64,000 nucleotides of DNA, taken from NCBI RefSeq assembly GCF_900537995.1, contig NZ_LR027880.1:628501-692500 (forward strand), read 5' to 3'. A model generated the notes under the pieces. That model saw only the letters and a program-made list of their open reading frames with translations. It was not told the DNA's origin and made no database searches. The translations under genes were made by a program, and so were the position numbers. Within the stretch, counting starts at the first letter, position 1. Each line of letters starts with the position of its first letter. The DNA is from Roseburia intestinalis L1-82 (lineage in GTDB: Bacteria; Bacillota; Clostridia; Lachnospirales; Lachnospiraceae). Shown here piece by piece: positions 63,669 to 64,000 of this stretch.

Positions 63669-64000
63669 ATGACAGATGAAGAAAAATTTCAAAAGACATT
63701 TGATAAGCTGCATGCTTCTCCGGACGTATTGACGGAGGTGCTGAAAATGACAGCAAAAGAACAGGTCGTTCCAATGAAAAAGAAACGTTTTACACCGAAA
63801 GCAGCTGCAGCAATAGCAGCAGTGGTACTTGCAGCTGGATCTGGAAGTGCGGCATATGCAATGGATGTTGGCGGCATCCAGAGAATTGTGCAGGTGTGGA
63901 TTCACGGAGATCAGACAGATGCAATATTTAACGTAGAGAATGGGAAACTATACCCTTGACTATAAAGATGCAGATGGAAATGACGTCAGCCAGGGCGGTG
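63669..64000 (+). pseudogene. Anti-sigma-like membrane protein with a one-base frameshift
   Basis: The first frame gives 96 residues: a cytoplasmic start, one TM helix (about residues 40-62, AAAAIAAVVLAAGSGSAAYA) and a short outside part. It stops at 63957-63959. Reading one frame over from the A-run at 63945 continues NYTLDYKDADGNDVSQGG, which looks like the genuine continuation in DUF4179-type anti-sigma proteins. One extra A explains the break. The gene runs off the window. Confidence 0.65.

Overview
The window is a chromosomal segment of an anaerobic, spore-forming, butyrate-producing member of the Lachnospiraceae, probably close to Roseburia or Agathobacter. The evidence is the thl-hbd-bcd-etfB-etfA butyrate cluster, spoIIID and ytaF (sporulation), a SleB-type hydrolase, a PcsB-like FtsEX partner, and the AT-leaning codon use with AGGAGG ribosome sites. 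All assignments come from reading the translated sequence and remembered family motifs; no database search was run.

Core left half (1-40276). A partial WecG/TagA-like gene and a YitT membrane protein are followed by a CdaR/PucR regulator and a cell-division/wall block (ftsE, ftsX, PcsB-like M23 hydrolase, CtpA-like protease, VanZ). Then come prfB with its programmed +1 frameshift, a four-gene zinc-ribbon/Tim44-like/SPFH/TPM membrane operon resembling Bacillus ydjGHI, an ACT protein with homoserine dehydrogenase, an Hpt protein, ytaF, carA and carB, a degenerate HD-GYP protein on the minus strand, and a coiled-coil SleB hydrolase. The butyrate operon follows, with a Rex-like operator in its leader. 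Next are a decayed M6 protease, two tandem ECF S-components, and an ApbE flavinyltransferase beside a large surface protein that joins an FMN-binding domain to a Treponema Tp47-like region, FIVAR repeats and BspA-type repeats. A decayed DUF4230/GGDEF locus, spoIIID, two small membrane proteins and guaA complete this half.

Accessory right half (40265-62782). The last codons of guaA contain a 13-bp sequence, GAGTTTGAATAAT, that recurs at 53190 and 62770. Paired short direct repeats lie about 70 bp inside each left end and about 120 bp inside each right end. I read this as two integrative elements in tandem at the guaA 3' end. Element A (about 12.9 kb) has its own XRE regulator, Xis-like protein, tyrosine integrase, MobC, TnpV, a hairpin-rich oriT-like region and a MobV relaxase. 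Its cargo is an AIPR abortive-infection protein, an ASCH protein, a probable restriction endonuclease with an m5C methyltransferase, an NdpA-like protein and a GAPS4-like gene pair. Element B (about 9.6 kb) has no integrase or relaxase. It holds an IS66 copy, a GyrI-like fragment, an RloA/RloB pair whose rloB is split after six codons by two inverted IS630 copies, and a two-gene module that looks like type II Thoeris (membrane-anchored macro-domain effector plus TIR-like protein).

Right flank (62783-64000). After the element comes what is probably the original guaA terminator, then decayed sequence: a NUDIX tail, an N-terminally truncated ECF sigma factor and an anti-sigma gene with a one-base frameshift that runs off the window. 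The guaA locus therefore looks like a defence hotspot with successive insertions, some of its systems intact and some broken.
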